NCBI RefSeq assembly: GCF_023715505.1
Contig: NZ_JAMBOH010000001.1
Location: forward strand, 1 to 64,000
Direction of reading: 5' to 3'
DNA: 64,000 nt
Source: Neobacillus cucumis
GTDB lineage: Bacteria > Bacillota > Bacilli > Bacillales_B > DSM-18226
Shown here one piece after another: positions 17,937 to 26,106 of this stretch (position 1 is the stretch's first letter; each line of letters begins with the position of its first letter). The notes beneath the pieces were generated by a model, which saw only the letters and a program-made list of their open reading frames with translations, did no database searches and had not been told where the DNA came from. A program made the position numbers and the translations under genes.

Positions 17937-18716
17937 CTACTTTCCTTTAAAGGCTGGTTTTCTTTTTTCCTTGAACGCGGTGATACCTTCTTGGTGGTCC
18001 GCGGTTTGGACCATTAATGTCTGAATGAGACGTTCCTGCTCCAGGATTTCCTCTAATGTGGAGGTAAATGCTTGATCAATTAATTTCTTTTGTTTTCCAT
18101 AAGCTTTTCCAGGTCCGTGGGCTAATTTTAACGCATATTTGGTTGTTTCTTCTTGGAGCTTTTCCAACGGAACTAAAAAGTTGATTGCCCCTAACTGATA
18201 TAAGCGTTCGGCAGGGATTGGCTCAGCTGTAAATAAGAATTGTTTCGCTAAGTGAGGGCCAATTAGCCTTGGAAGTAGGTAGGACCCGCCGCCATCAGAA
18301 ATGAGGCCCACTTGGGAGAAACTAAGCGCAAACTTACTTCCTTCTGCAGCTATTATGAGATCGCAGGCTAATGATAAATTTACTCCTGCACCTGCCGCAA
18401 AGCCATGAACAGCAGCAATAATCGGCTTTTCGGTCTCTTTCATTAATAAAATCAGTTCATTGAGCTTGCCAATATGCTCATATACTTGAACCCCTTTTGC
18501 CTGCCCCATGGTTTTAACGTCCCCGCCAGCACTAAACGCACGCCCCGCTCCAGACAAGACAATTACTTGGATATCCTCGTTATTTTGAGCTTGCTGGAGG
18601 GCTTCTTTTAATCCCAAGATCATCTCCGGACTGAAGGCATTTAGGCTTTCTGGACGATTTAAGGTTAAGGATAAGACTGGACCAAGTTTTTCAACTAATA
18701 AATGTTCTTGCGTCAT
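17937..18716 (-). CDS. Enoyl-CoA hydratase/isomerase family protein
   Basis: A 259-residue crotonase. The oxyanion-hole segments are GRAFSAGGDVKTM and AAVHGFAAGAGVNLSLACD. The active-site region FSQVGLISDGGGSYLLPRLIG has Asp in the position usual for PaaG-like enzymes rather than Glu. It acts on CoA thioesters in the cytosol. Part of the minus-strand cluster controlled by the TetR gene; the SDR stops 40 bp upstream. Confidence 0.88.
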   Translation of the reverse strand: MTQEHLLVEKLGPVLSLTLNRPESLNAFSPEMILGLKEALQQAQNNEDIQVIVLSGAGRAFSAGGDVKTMGQAKGVQVYEHIGKLNELILLMKETEKPIIAAVHGFAAGAGVNLSLACDLIIAAEGSKFALSFSQVGLISDGGGSYLLPRLIGPHLAKQFLFTAEPIPAERLYQLGAINFLVPLEKLQEETTKYALKLAHGPGKAYGKQKKLIDQAFTSTLEEILEQERLIQTLMVQTADHQEGITAFKEKRKPAFKGK

Positions 18717-18755
18717 TTACATCTTCCTCCCAAAATGGATTGTTTAAAAGCTTAC

Positions 18756-19526
18756 TTACTTAATCAGCCAACCGCCATCAACGAGCAAATCAGATCCCGT
18801 CATATACGATGCTTCAGGAGAGGCTGCGAATGCGATTACATTTGCAATCTCATCCGGATTACCGACACGCTGCAAGGCCGTATTCTTTTGAATTGCCCTT
18901 ACAAACCGTTCATTTTTCAAGCCCTGTTCTGTTAAGGGCGTCTCTATGAAACCTGGAGAAACTGAATTCACCCGAATTCCGTAAGGTGCTAACTCTAGCG
19001 CGAGTGACCTTGTAAAATTAATCACTGCTGCTTTGGCCGCACTATAATGAGGGATTTCCTCCCCTGCCTGATGTCCAGATAACGAAGCTACATTTACAAT
19101 CGCGCGGTTCCCATCCTGACGTTGTGCTCCCTTCACCATGATGTTACCAAGTGCCTTCGAAACTAAAAATACACTTTTCAAATTAACATCTTGTACATTG
19201 TCCCATTCTGTTTCCGTCATCTCCAGAATACGGGCATTCCGTGATCCACCGGCATTATTAATGAGAACATGAAGGTCACCGTAATGCTGTAGAACATACT
19301 CGGCTAATTCCGAAACGGCTTCCCCGTTGGTGCAATCTGCCGTAAATACTTCAGCCATGGGGATTCTGGTTCTCCCATTTATGGCATTCGCTGTTTGTTC
19401 AAGTTTCTGTCTTGTCCTGCCAACAAGAATCACCTTTGCCCCTTCATTCGCGATCCGGAGAGCGGCCGCCCGGCCAATTCCACTTCCTGCCCCCGTTACA
19501 ACAGCAATGGTTTTCACAAATCTCAT
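18756..19526 (-). CDS. Short-chain dehydrogenase/reductase
   Basis: A 256-residue classical SDR: cofactor motif TGAGSGIG, NNAGG, catalytic Ser in VASLSG, YSAAK (Tyr, Lys) and the PGFIETPL loop. It probably oxidises a hydroxyacyl-CoA or related alcohol in this cluster (inference). AGAGGTGG precedes the ATG. It follows the ComB-like gene by about 57 bp. Confidence 0.9.
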   Translation of the reverse strand: MRFVKTIAVVTGAGSGIGRAAALRIANEGAKVILVGRTRQKLEQTANAINGRTRIPMAEVFTADCTNGEAVSELAEYVLQHYGDLHVLINNAGGSRNARILEMTETEWDNVQDVNLKSVFLVSKALGNIMVKGAQRQDGNRAIVNVASLSGHQAGEEIPHYSAAKAAVINFTRSLALELAPYGIRVNSVSPGFIETPLTEQGLKNERFVRAIQKNTALQRVGNPDEIANVIAFAASPEASYMTGSDLLVDGGWLIK

Positions 19527-19583
19527 CTATCTTCCACCTCTTTATAAAAAAATAACTGGAATGCTTTATACTAGAGCATGAAT

Positions 19584-20345
19584 CTATTTGGCGGGACATC
19601 GTTGGTTTTGGAGGGACAACGTAGGTTCGACTGTTACCTTCCCCTCTCTTAAGATTGGGACGATTGAGGTGATCCCTTTAGTTGCAGCAAGCTTCAAGTC
19701 AGGGTGCTGATCATGTTTGTCTAAAAGCCTGCCAACATATGAATCTAGCAATACTTCGTAGGAATCATCCTGTCCTCGGTAAAAATATAGGGCTGTTTTT
19801 GCAGCATCGGTTAATTCGTATTTACCTATGTTTAGCAGACATTCAATTAGGTGCCCGGCGCCATAGAAATCTTCTAAACTCGTTTCCCCGGAATTACCTG
19901 AACAAATAATCAGGATGGTTGAATCATCAGTATAATCCTGTAGTGATTTGGCTACTGCGGGATTGTTGAGCAGCGAACCAATATAAACCCTATTTGCAGA
20001 AGCCGATTTCCTTAAAGCGACCGTTCCATTAGTAGTAGACAAAATTAATGTCTTCCCCTTAATGTTCTCACTAATTAAGGTAGGACTGGGATAAACAAAA
20101 CCATCTATTGGTCTTGCATCCAGTTCACCCGCCAGAATATATTCCCCCTGTGAAAACTCATTTGCAACTCCCATTGCTTCACGGCTATGCAAAACAGGAA
20201 TGACTTCCTTTGCACCATCCTTTAATGCCGAAACAATGGTTGTGGTCGCCAGAAGCACATCTAAGACGACTGCTATCTTATTTCCAACTGCCATTTTTTC
20301 TTCTATAATCTCTTCTTTTTTCATCAGAAGGTGAATTTTTGTCAT
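19584..20345 (-). CDS. comB: 2-phosphosulfolactate phosphatase family protein (ComB-like)
   Basis: A 253-residue protein with the ComB pattern: VVLDVLLATTTIVSALKDGA, ILAGELDARPIDGF, LSTTNGTVAL, ICSGNSGETSLEDFYGAG. Characterised members hydrolyse 2-phosphosulfolactate in coenzyme M synthesis, but bacilli do not make coenzyme M. Here it lies between a kinase-like phosphotransferase and CoA-ester enzymes, so it more likely removes phosphate from another small phosphoester (inference). GGGAG lies about 10 nt before the ATG. Confidence 0.82.
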   Translation of the reverse strand: MTKIHLLMKKEEIIEEKMAVGNKIAVVLDVLLATTTIVSALKDGAKEVIPVLHSREAMGVANEFSQGEYILAGELDARPIDGFVYPSPTLISENIKGKTLILSTTNGTVALRKSASANRVYIGSLLNNPAVAKSLQDYTDDSTILIICSGNSGETSLEDFYGAGHLIECLLNIGKYELTDAAKTALYFYRGQDDSYEVLLDSYVGRLLDKHDQHPDLKLAATKGITSIVPILREGKVTVEPTLSLQNQRCPAK

Positions 20346-20363
20346 TTCAATTCGGCTCCCCCA

Positions 20364-21440
20364 TTAAAGCTTTTCTTCCGACACAAGTGCAGCATGCAAG
20401 ATTAAATTTTTTACAAAGTGGTTAAAATTCGCAAAACGAGTGTCACTGGTTTGCCCTTTTTTGTAACGATAATAGATTTGCTGGCCTATGACGGCAAGCT
20501 TAAAGTAGGCAAAGGTTAAATAAAAATTGAAATTGGTAATATCCCTGCCGCTTTTTTTAGCGTAGAGTTCAATGAATTCCTTTCTCGTCAAAAAGCCCTT
20601 ATGGACAGCAGTAACAGGCGCTTTCCCTAAACCATTAATCAATAATTCGGAATCGTCTCCCTGATTCCAATAACCCATTGCCGCACCAAGGTCTGCCAAC
20701 GGGTCGCCGACAGTTGTCATTTCCCAGTCAAACAGTCCGGCCATTTCTGTTAAATCCTCATTAAACATGGCATTATTAAATTTATAATCGTAATGGATAA
20801 TCACCGCTTCTGACTGTTTAGGAATATGATTCACGAGCCATTTTTTTAGAGATTCTACCACTGGGATTTCATCGGTTTTCGCCCGATCATATCTGCCTAT
20901 CCAGCCATGGACCTGCCTTTCCATAAAGCCCTCCGGTTTACTTATCTCGGCAAGTCCTGTTTCTTTGTAGTCGATTTCATGCAATTCGACCAATTTTTCG
21001 ACCATGATCACTGAAAGACGCCGGCAGAGATCCCTTGTCACTTCAACCCCATTCGGAAAAGAAGTATCAATAACCAAGCCATTTTTTCTCTCCATGATAA
21101 AAAATGGACTCCCAACAATAGTTGGATCATCCGAATAAAGAAGCGGCCTTGGAGCAACGGAAAAAATCGGGTTTAGCGAAGTGAGAATTTTGTATTCCCT
21201 CCCCATATCATGGGCTCTCGGTGCCACTGGTCCAAGCGGAGGACGTCTTAGCACCGCCTCCCAATTCCCCATCTTAATCTGATAGGTCAAATTAGAATGG
21301 CCCGCAGAGAACTGCAAAATTTCCAACTGTCCTCCTGGTAATAAATCAATATTTTTTCTCAAAAAATTCTCCAAAACCGACAAATCCAATTCTTCACCTT
21401 GTCGAACTGGAATTGTATCCTTATTCATTTGACGTGGCAT
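20364..21440 (-). CDS. APH-fold phosphotransferase (ACAD10/11-kinase-like)
   Basis: About 358 residues. The sequence follows the family of aminoglycoside-phosphotransferase-like kinases found with acyl-CoA enzymes: SAGHSNLTYQIKMGNWEAVLRRPPLGPVAP, the catalytic loop HYDYKFNNAMF (H-x-D-x5-N) and DWEMTTVGDPLADLG (metal-binding Asp). ACAD11 and LvaA relatives phosphorylate 4-hydroxyacyl-CoAs. AGGAGG sits six bases before ATG 21440, so the longer reading to 21485 is unlikely. First gene of the operon, behind the operator at 21531. Confidence 0.85.
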   Translation of the reverse strand: MPRQMNKDTIPVRQGEELDLSVLENFLRKNIDLLPGGQLEILQFSAGHSNLTYQIKMGNWEAVLRRPPLGPVAPRAHDMGREYKILTSLNPIFSVAPRPLLYSDDPTIVGSPFFIMERKNGLVIDTSFPNGVEVTRDLCRRLSVIMVEKLVELHEIDYKETGLAEISKPEGFMERQVHGWIGRYDRAKTDEIPVVESLKKWLVNHIPKQSEAVIIHYDYKFNNAMFNEDLTEMAGLFDWEMTTVGDPLADLGAAMGYWNQGDDSELLINGLGKAPVTAVHKGFLTRKEFIELYAKKSGRDITNFNFYLTFAYFKLAVIGQQIYYRYKKGQTSDTRFANFNHFVKNLILHAALVSEEKL

Positions 21441-21530
21441 AAAATTCCTCCTGTCATAATAAAAAATTCCGACTCTTCTAGACATAAATTATTTAAACAT
21501 GGATTAAATTTACCATACAGGCTAACCCAC

Positions 21531-21548
21531 ATACTAACCAGTTAGTAT
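21531..21548. promoter_or_regulatory. TetR-type operator, copy 1
   Basis: ATACTAACCAGTTAGTAT: 8-bp perfect arms around a 2-bp centre, located between the TetR terminator and the phosphotransferase gene. The identical 18-mer recurs at 22499. Confidence 0.8.
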
Positions 21549-21555
21549 ATAGGTA

Positions 21556-21601
21556 AAAAAAAGAAGGGGGACGTTTTAAAAATTAACACTCCCCTTTTTA
21601 T
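21556..21601 (-). terminator. Terminator after the TetR gene
   Basis: Minus strand AAGGGGAG ... CCCCCTT arms followed by CTTTTTTTT. It separates the regulator from the operon it probably controls. Confidence 0.65.
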
Positions 21602-21602
21602 A

Positions 21603-22175
21603 TTATTGATTCACTTGAATGCCCTTTAAAATCATTTCGACAAAAATTTCAGCAACCTCACGATCTGAGCAGCTGCCGTTTGGATTAAACCATTGATAAC
21701 TCCAATTTGTTATCCCAAGAATTCCAAATGTAATAATAGAAGCATTGATTTCCGGACGAAATTCCCCGTTCTCAATCCCTGCTTTTATTAGCGCCTCAAT
21801 ATTTAAACGGAATTGATCACGCTTTGAAATAATTAAGGCGGAATGTTCTTCATTTAAATTGGATAACTCCCGATAAAAGATTTTCGCTGCAGAACCTCGG
21901 GATTTAATATCCGAAAGGAGCAAAAATACAACTTCAAATAATTTTTCTTTATAATTCTTTGATGAATCGTTAAAAATCGACTCTAGCTGGACCAGTAATT
22001 CATCAATATAGCCGCGATGAATATCCATTAATAACTCTTCTTTACTTGAAAAGTAATAATAAAATGTTCCCTTTGTTACCCCTAGGGAATCAACAATATC
22101 TTGTATAGATGTTTCACTAAAACCTTTCTTTTCAAATAAGCGGATGCTTTGTTCCGTTATTCTTTCCTTCACCAT
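21603..22175 (-). CDS. TetR/AcrR-family transcriptional repressor
   Basis: A 190-residue regulator with the TetR helix-turn-helix at residues 5-50 (FSETSIQDIVDSLGVTKGTFYYYFSSKEELL) and a ligand domain of the FadR/YsiA-like kind (WFNPNG near the C-terminus). The likely ligand is an acyl-CoA or a related pathway intermediate. Two copies of an 18-bp palindrome flank its transcription unit. A promoter with an extended -10 (TGGTATAAT, minus strand, 22208-22216) precedes AGGACATA-ATG, so it can be made even though the gene before it is dead. Confidence 0.9.
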   Translation of the reverse strand: MVKERITEQSIRLFEKKGFSETSIQDIVDSLGVTKGTFYYYFSSKEELLMDIHRGYIDELLVQLESIFNDSSKNYKEKLFEVVFLLLSDIKSRGSAAKIFYRELSNLNEEHSALIISKRDQFRLNIEALIKAGIENGEFRPEINASIITFGILGITNWSYQWFNPNGSCSDREVAEIFVEMILKGIQVNQ

Positions 22176-22269
22176 TATGTCCTCACAATCTCTTATATGT
22201 TATACAAATTATACCATAAAGACCATTCTCTATTTTAAAGTAACCTGTCTTCTTAGGGGATTCAAACAT

Positions 22270-22482
22270 CTATTTTTTCACGGCCTCTTCCCATAAAGTG
22301 CGGCGACACGGGGATAGATATTCTAGCCACTTGCGAAAATTAAATCTTTCTTTTTATCAACAATAGTTCCGGTGGCGGGTGACTTGTGATGCCACATACA
22401 TCGTAGGAACATCGGGGAACATGGTTGGCTGTTCATTTTTAATGGTATTTAGGACCTCCTTTAATTCAAACAGTGACAGCTC
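22270..22482 (-). pseudogene. Relic of a long-chain acyl-CoA synthetase (AMP-binding enzyme)
   Basis: Three pieces of one protein survive in order but in different frames. FELKEVLNTIKNEQPTMFPD continues into VPTMYVA; then VDKKKDLIFASG, a stop, NIYPR; then RRTLWEEAVKK and a stop. These match the FPGVPTMY block, the DRKKDLI-SGYNVYPREVE block and the LRR-L-EEE-KK C-terminus of LcfA-type ligases, which are normally several hundred residues apart. The gene has therefore suffered large internal deletions and point stops. It lies between the second operator and the TetR gene, the same ligase-then-TetR order as B. subtilis lcfA-fadR. Confidence 0.8.
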
Positions 22483-22498
22483 ATCTAACTACAGATCA

Positions 22499-22516
22499 AT
22501 ACTAACCAGTTAGTAT
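22499..22516. promoter_or_regulatory. TetR-type operator, copy 2
   Basis: ATACTAACCAGTTAGTAT, identical to the copy at 21531-21548. It lies just upstream of the acyl-CoA ligase relic on the minus strand, so it now controls, if anything, the relic and the TetR gene. Confidence 0.8.
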
Positions 22517-22602
22517 GTTATATGTACAATTATACCTTCAAAACTTAATTATTCAATTTCCTTTCTAAATATTCTAATAAATTTTTAGTGATTTTAGCAA
22601 AA

Positions 22603-22643
22603 AAAAAGAAGGGCTGGAAAACTTCTGTTTTTTGGCCTTCCTT
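22603..22643 (-). terminator. Terminator after the small RHH-like gene
   Basis: Minus strand GAAGGCC ... CCAGCCCTTC followed by T9. Confidence 0.55.
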
Positions 22644-22648
22644 TTCTA

Positions 22649-22843
22649 TTAGTACCGTTTGAAAGATCTTTTTTGTTTATTCATTACCTCATACGATTTT
22701 TCAATGATGTCTGTTAAAACATCACCTTTGTAAATTCTGCCTAGCTTTAATCCCTGTTGATAATATTCAACAATTTCATCCAGCTTAGCAGAGGTTTGTT
22801 TCGTGATTCTGACATTTAGTTGAATTCTTTCGTTCTCATTCAT
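22649..22843 (-). CDS. Small ribbon-helix-helix-like protein, 64 aa
   Basis: A beta strand (RIQLNVRITKQ) followed by two helices (TSAKLDEIVEYYQQ and KGDVLTDIIEKSYEVM) with a basic tail, the order of a ribbon-helix-helix DNA-binding fold. AGGAG is nine bases before the ATG. Its upstream region has TTGCTA three times at helically phased distances, as expected for an autoregulated RHH repressor. No partner toxin or other gene is seen beside it. Function is inferred from fold only. Confidence 0.65.
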   Translation of the reverse strand: MNENERIQLNVRITKQTSAKLDEIVEYYQQGLKLGRIYKGDVLTDIIEKSYEVMNKQKRSFKRY

Positions 22844-22864
22844 TACTTGACTCTCCTGTTTTTC

Positions 22865-22912
22865 TTGCTATCTTTTGCTAGCAATTATCTATTCCTTTGT
22901 TATCACTTGCTA
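22865..22912. repeat. Three TTGCTA iterons upstream of the RHH-like gene
   Basis: TTGCTA at 22865-22870, 22875-22880 and 22907-22912, spaced by 10 and 32 bp (one and three helical turns). Possible operator of the adjacent small regulator. Confidence 0.5.
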
Positions 22913-22980
22913 CTATACTACAAATTCTGATTTTTTTCATTAATAAAAAATTGGACCAACCTGATGCCCCAATTTTATAA

Positions 22981-23957
22981 TTAACCAAGAATGGACACCT
23001 CTATCGGTGTATTAACAAAGTGAGCCTGCAGCCAATTATTTAGCAGTTCAACTAGCTTCGGGTGAATCGGCAAATTCCCCTCTGCAATAATATCTTTTTT
23101 GACCGTAAACATGGTGGAGGTACTTGTAATTAGTTTGCAGAAATGCCCCATATTTTCAATAACATAGTATTCAGCATCACCTTTAACATACTTCGGCAGA
23201 TCCTTTATAACATCTGGATTAGCTTGAATATCACGTGTTCCTGTAAAGCTAAGACTGGGCAAGTAACCTTTGCTAAATCCTCTCTGACATTATAAATAAA
23301 ATGTTGACGCATCCACTTGGCATTTATTTTTGTAAAACTAACCTTAAGACAATCATCTGTTGAGTTTTGTACCTTTTCTATATATTTTTGTGCTTGTTTC
23401 TCTATCTTATTATGCACACCTAATAAGCGAAGTAAAAAGCCCTAGAATCCTTTAGCTTTCAAAACATCCTCTCTGGCAATTTCCCTCTGCCGCTTAAGCG
23501 CTTCACTTATTCTCTCAACCTCCCCCGATAGTAGGATTAAACCGCCGAGCTCTTCTCTTACGGCCAACGCTGTCCCAATCGTGCTTCCTTCACTATGGCC
23601 TAACACGATCACCTTACCAGGATCTACTTCGGGAAGGTTTTTTAAAAATCGAACGGCCGCTTGGGCATCGTCTACTAAGTCACATAACCCGTTGTTAAAT
23701 AATCCCCCTCACTAGCGGCAACACCTCGTTTGTCATATCTTAGATTGATGAATCCCTATCGATGTTAAAAATTCAGCTAACTGACGATATAACTTTAAAT
23801 CCATTTTTTCATTTATTTTTCCATTACGATCTAATTTTCCTGAACCTTAAATAATTACGACTGCGGGGCTTTTATCTATCCTAGCCTCCGGTATACACAG
23901 CGTCCCCTTTAATACGGGTTGGCTTTGTACTGTTACTTCTCTCTCCACCATTCTCAT
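22981..23957 (-). pseudogene. Alpha/beta-hydrolase, multiply disrupted
   Basis: Pieces of one alpha/beta hydrolase (dienelactone-hydrolase/peptidase-like) are readable across about 325 codons in changing frames. It begins MRMVEREVTVQSQPVLKGTLCIPEARIDKSPAVVII, then has an in-frame TAA. The nucleophile-elbow region survives (GHSEGSTIG-like, near 23590). The C-terminal part (FTGTRDIQANPDVIKDLPKYV, ENMGHFCKL with the catalytic His) is split again near 23260. Several stops and shifts make function impossible. It follows the HTH regulator at 23969 by 11 bp, so that regulator has lost its partner. Confidence 0.75.
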
Positions 23958-23968
23958 CGTATATCCCC

Positions 23969-24517
23969 CTATTGTTCTTCGTGTTTTTGTTCAGGAATAA
24001 TGATCGTAGCTAATGTTCTCCTTCTTCTTCCCTTTTTCGGCTTATTTTGCGTGACCCTCGCATAAACCTGGGATATTTCCTTAGTAAATTGAACAAACTC
24101 GTTGTCGTCTAAAAATACACTAGTCTGCCTAAATGATACACCATCGCTGACTAAATCAATTTTTTCCTGGTTTAAATATCGTTCATATTCACCCATGATA
24201 TTGACCATGAATTTAAAAAATAAATCCATATGCACATCCTTGGTGAAACTGTTTAATTCCTCTGGGGGGATCGATGCCTTGGCATGATCTTGCAGAGAGT
24301 ATACCTTTTCAATTGTCCCTCGATTTGGTATCTCATCAATAATATGGATTACACCTGCCTCCACTAGTTTTTTAATGTGCCGATACAATGATGCCTGTGG
24401 AATATCAGGTAGTAATACTTTCATTTGTTGAGCGGTCATTTGTTGGTTTATTAATGACTGAATAATTCTCATCCGAACTGGATGCAATATTACGTCTGCG
24501 GTCGATTCCTTTACCAT
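23969..24517 (-). CDS. Helix-turn-helix transcriptional regulator (ArsR-like winged helix)
   Basis: About 182 residues. The N-terminal winged helix reads DVILHPVRMRIIQSLINQQMTAQQM-LLPDIPQASLYRHIKKLVEAG, typical of ArsR-type regulators of the YdfH/helix-turn-helix 20 group. The C-terminal half is helical with a basic KKGRRRR tail. ATG at 24517 is placed after AAAGGAC; an upstream ATG (24535) lacks a ribosome site. It probably formed an operon with the dead hydrolase downstream. Confidence 0.8.
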   Translation of the reverse strand: MVKESTADVILHPVRMRIIQSLINQQMTAQQMKVLLPDIPQASLYRHIKKLVEAGVIHIIDEIPNRGTIEKVYSLQDHAKASIPPEELNSFTKDVHMDLFFKFMVNIMGEYERYLNQEKIDLVSDGVSFRQTSVFLDDNEFVQFTKEISQVYARVTQNKPKKGRRRRTLATIIIPEQKHEEQ

Positions 24518-24696
24518 TATTAAATGTCCTTTCATTTATTACCATTATTAATAATGATAATAAATTATCGTTTGGAATTTGTAAAGCAGGAGATTGGAAA
24601 TAAATATAATTTATTCGATTTTAACTTCTTCCTCTCCAAATCCCTACATGAAAAAGGAATTTTCTACTTATATTATAATGAGGAGGCGGGCATTCA

Positions 24697-25578
24697 ATGA
24701 TACTATCATGTATTTTAGGCATTATCTTAACATCACAACCGATTAACTCTCCCGATCATTTAGTCATAACAAAAAACGGAATCCATGTGACAACTATTAA
24801 ACAGGAGGACTTCTCCTATCCTTATACAGATTTGCCGATTATAGATTCTAAAAAGTACAATCAATTCTTAGATAATTTGGACAAGCATTTCTCGATTAAG
24901 CCTGAAAATGCCATGATTAATTCAAATGGTGAGATTGTGCCTGAAAAAGTTGGTTTGCAAATTCATCGCCATGCTTTTACAGAACAGCTGTATGCTTATT
25001 TATTTTCACATCAATCGGGCAAATTGGAAATCCCAATGTTATCTGTTTATCCTAAAGTGGATAGTGAATTACTTTCGGATATACGCAGTATGCGAATTGG
25101 CCGTTATGTAACGTCCTTTAATCCTGGAAACAAAACACGGTCCAATAATATTGATTTAGCAACAAAGGCAATTAATAATTATGTTATCTTTCCGGGAGAA
25201 ACCTTTTCTTTTAACAAAGTGGTCGGAAAAAGGACTGCTTCGAAAGGCTATTTAAAGGCTCCTGTAATTATAAGAGGGGAATTTTCAGAGGATATTGGCG
25301 GTGGCATATGTCAAGTCTCATCCACCCTTTTTAACGCTGTAGATAGTGCGGGACTAAAAATTCTCCAAAGATTTTCACATACGAGAAAGGTTCCGTACAT
25401 CCCTCCTGGCCGTGACGCAACGGTTAGTTGGTATGGCCCTGATTTTGTCTTTAAAAATATCTATAAAGAGCCAGTCTTAATCAGAGCAAAAACAATGGGT
25501 CATTTATTAGTAATTAATCTCTACTCTTCAGAATTGATTGAATACCAACCAAGAAAAGTTCCAAACGCTCTATATTAA
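24697..25578 (+). CDS. VanW family protein, secreted
   Basis: A 293-residue protein with an N-terminal hydrophobic segment (about 1-16) and a C-terminal VanW domain: FNPGNKTRSNNIDLATKAINN, FPGETFSFNKVVG-RT--KGY, GGGICQVSSTLFNAV and HTRKVPYIPPGRDATVSWYGPDF. VanW proteins are cell-envelope associated; the biochemical role is not known. GAGGAGG precedes the ATG. Monocistronic with a perfect terminator. Confidence 0.88.
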   Translation: MILSCILGIILTSQPINSPDHLVITKNGIHVTTIKQEDFSYPYTDLPIIDSKKYNQFLDNLDKHFSIKPENAMINSNGEIVPEKVGLQIHRHAFTEQLYAYLFSHQSGKLEIPMLSVYPKVDSELLSDIRSMRIGRYVTSFNPGNKTRSNNIDLATKAINNYVIFPGETFSFNKVVGKRTASKGYLKAPVIIRGEFSEDIGGGICQVSSTLFNAVDSAGLKILQRFSHTRKVPYIPPGRDATVSWYGPDFVFKNIYKEPVLIRAKTMGHLLVINLYSSELIEYQPRKVPNALY

Positions 25579-25611
25579 AAAAGTCCGCTGAATCAACAGC
25601 GGACTTTTTTA
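25579..25611. terminator. Terminator between VanW gene and the next gene
   Basis: AAGTCCGCTG-AATCAA-CAGCGGACTTTTTT. Usable in both directions. Confidence 0.9.
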
Positions 25612-25617
25612 TGCTTT

Positions 25618-25896
25618 TTACTGCTTATTATTATTTAATGCACTTTCCATTAGCTCCTCGGAAAACTCAGTTAGAGCTGTGTTGTCCATTACATTGAGGC
25701 TAGGTAGTTTGGTCTTTTCTGAAAAGTTTTTCACTGCATTTTGAAAAGGAAGTGCAAAATCCCTACGCTTCCCTCTTGTTATCCCAAACAAAGCGGCACT
25801 TAAAGATAATCCAACAAGTGATGCCCATAATGGCATTCTGCTTTTTGGTTTAGGAGTAAACAATTTGAAAAACGGCTGTCTTGTCAGTTTTTTCAT
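25618..25896 (-). CDS. Small single-pass membrane protein, unknown
   Basis: About 92 residues: a basic N-terminus (KKLTRQPFFKLFTPKPKSR), one hydrophobic segment (LWASLVGLSLSAALFGIT) and a polar C-terminal tail. I do not recognise the family. ATG at 25896 is eight bases from AAGGGG; the GTG upstream overlaps it. Divergent from the methyltransferase downstream in the map and convergent with the VanW gene. Confidence 0.65.
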   Translation of the reverse strand: MKKLTRQPFFKLFTPKPKSRMPLWASLVGLSLSAALFGITRGKRRDFALPFQNAVKNFSEKTKLPSLNVMDNTALTEFSEELMESALNNNKQ

Positions 25897-26106
25897 TTTC
25901 AGCACCCCTTTTGCTTTGTATTGAAGTTAACACCTCTCCCCTCTATTTGCTTAATCTGTGCCAACCCTAAAAAAATATGTGATACAAAACATGTGAAATT
26001 TGTAATTTTTTCGCATTTAATTATCAGGTTTTTATCTATTTTAGTATTAATGAACCACCTCCCATTTCTTAACATACAATGGCTAAAAAGAAAATCGGTG
26101 GTGTCT

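Noticed and set aside
22865..22912. CRISPR-like short repeats
   Set aside because: The repeats are 6 bp with irregular spacing; no array, spacers or cas genes anywhere in the window.
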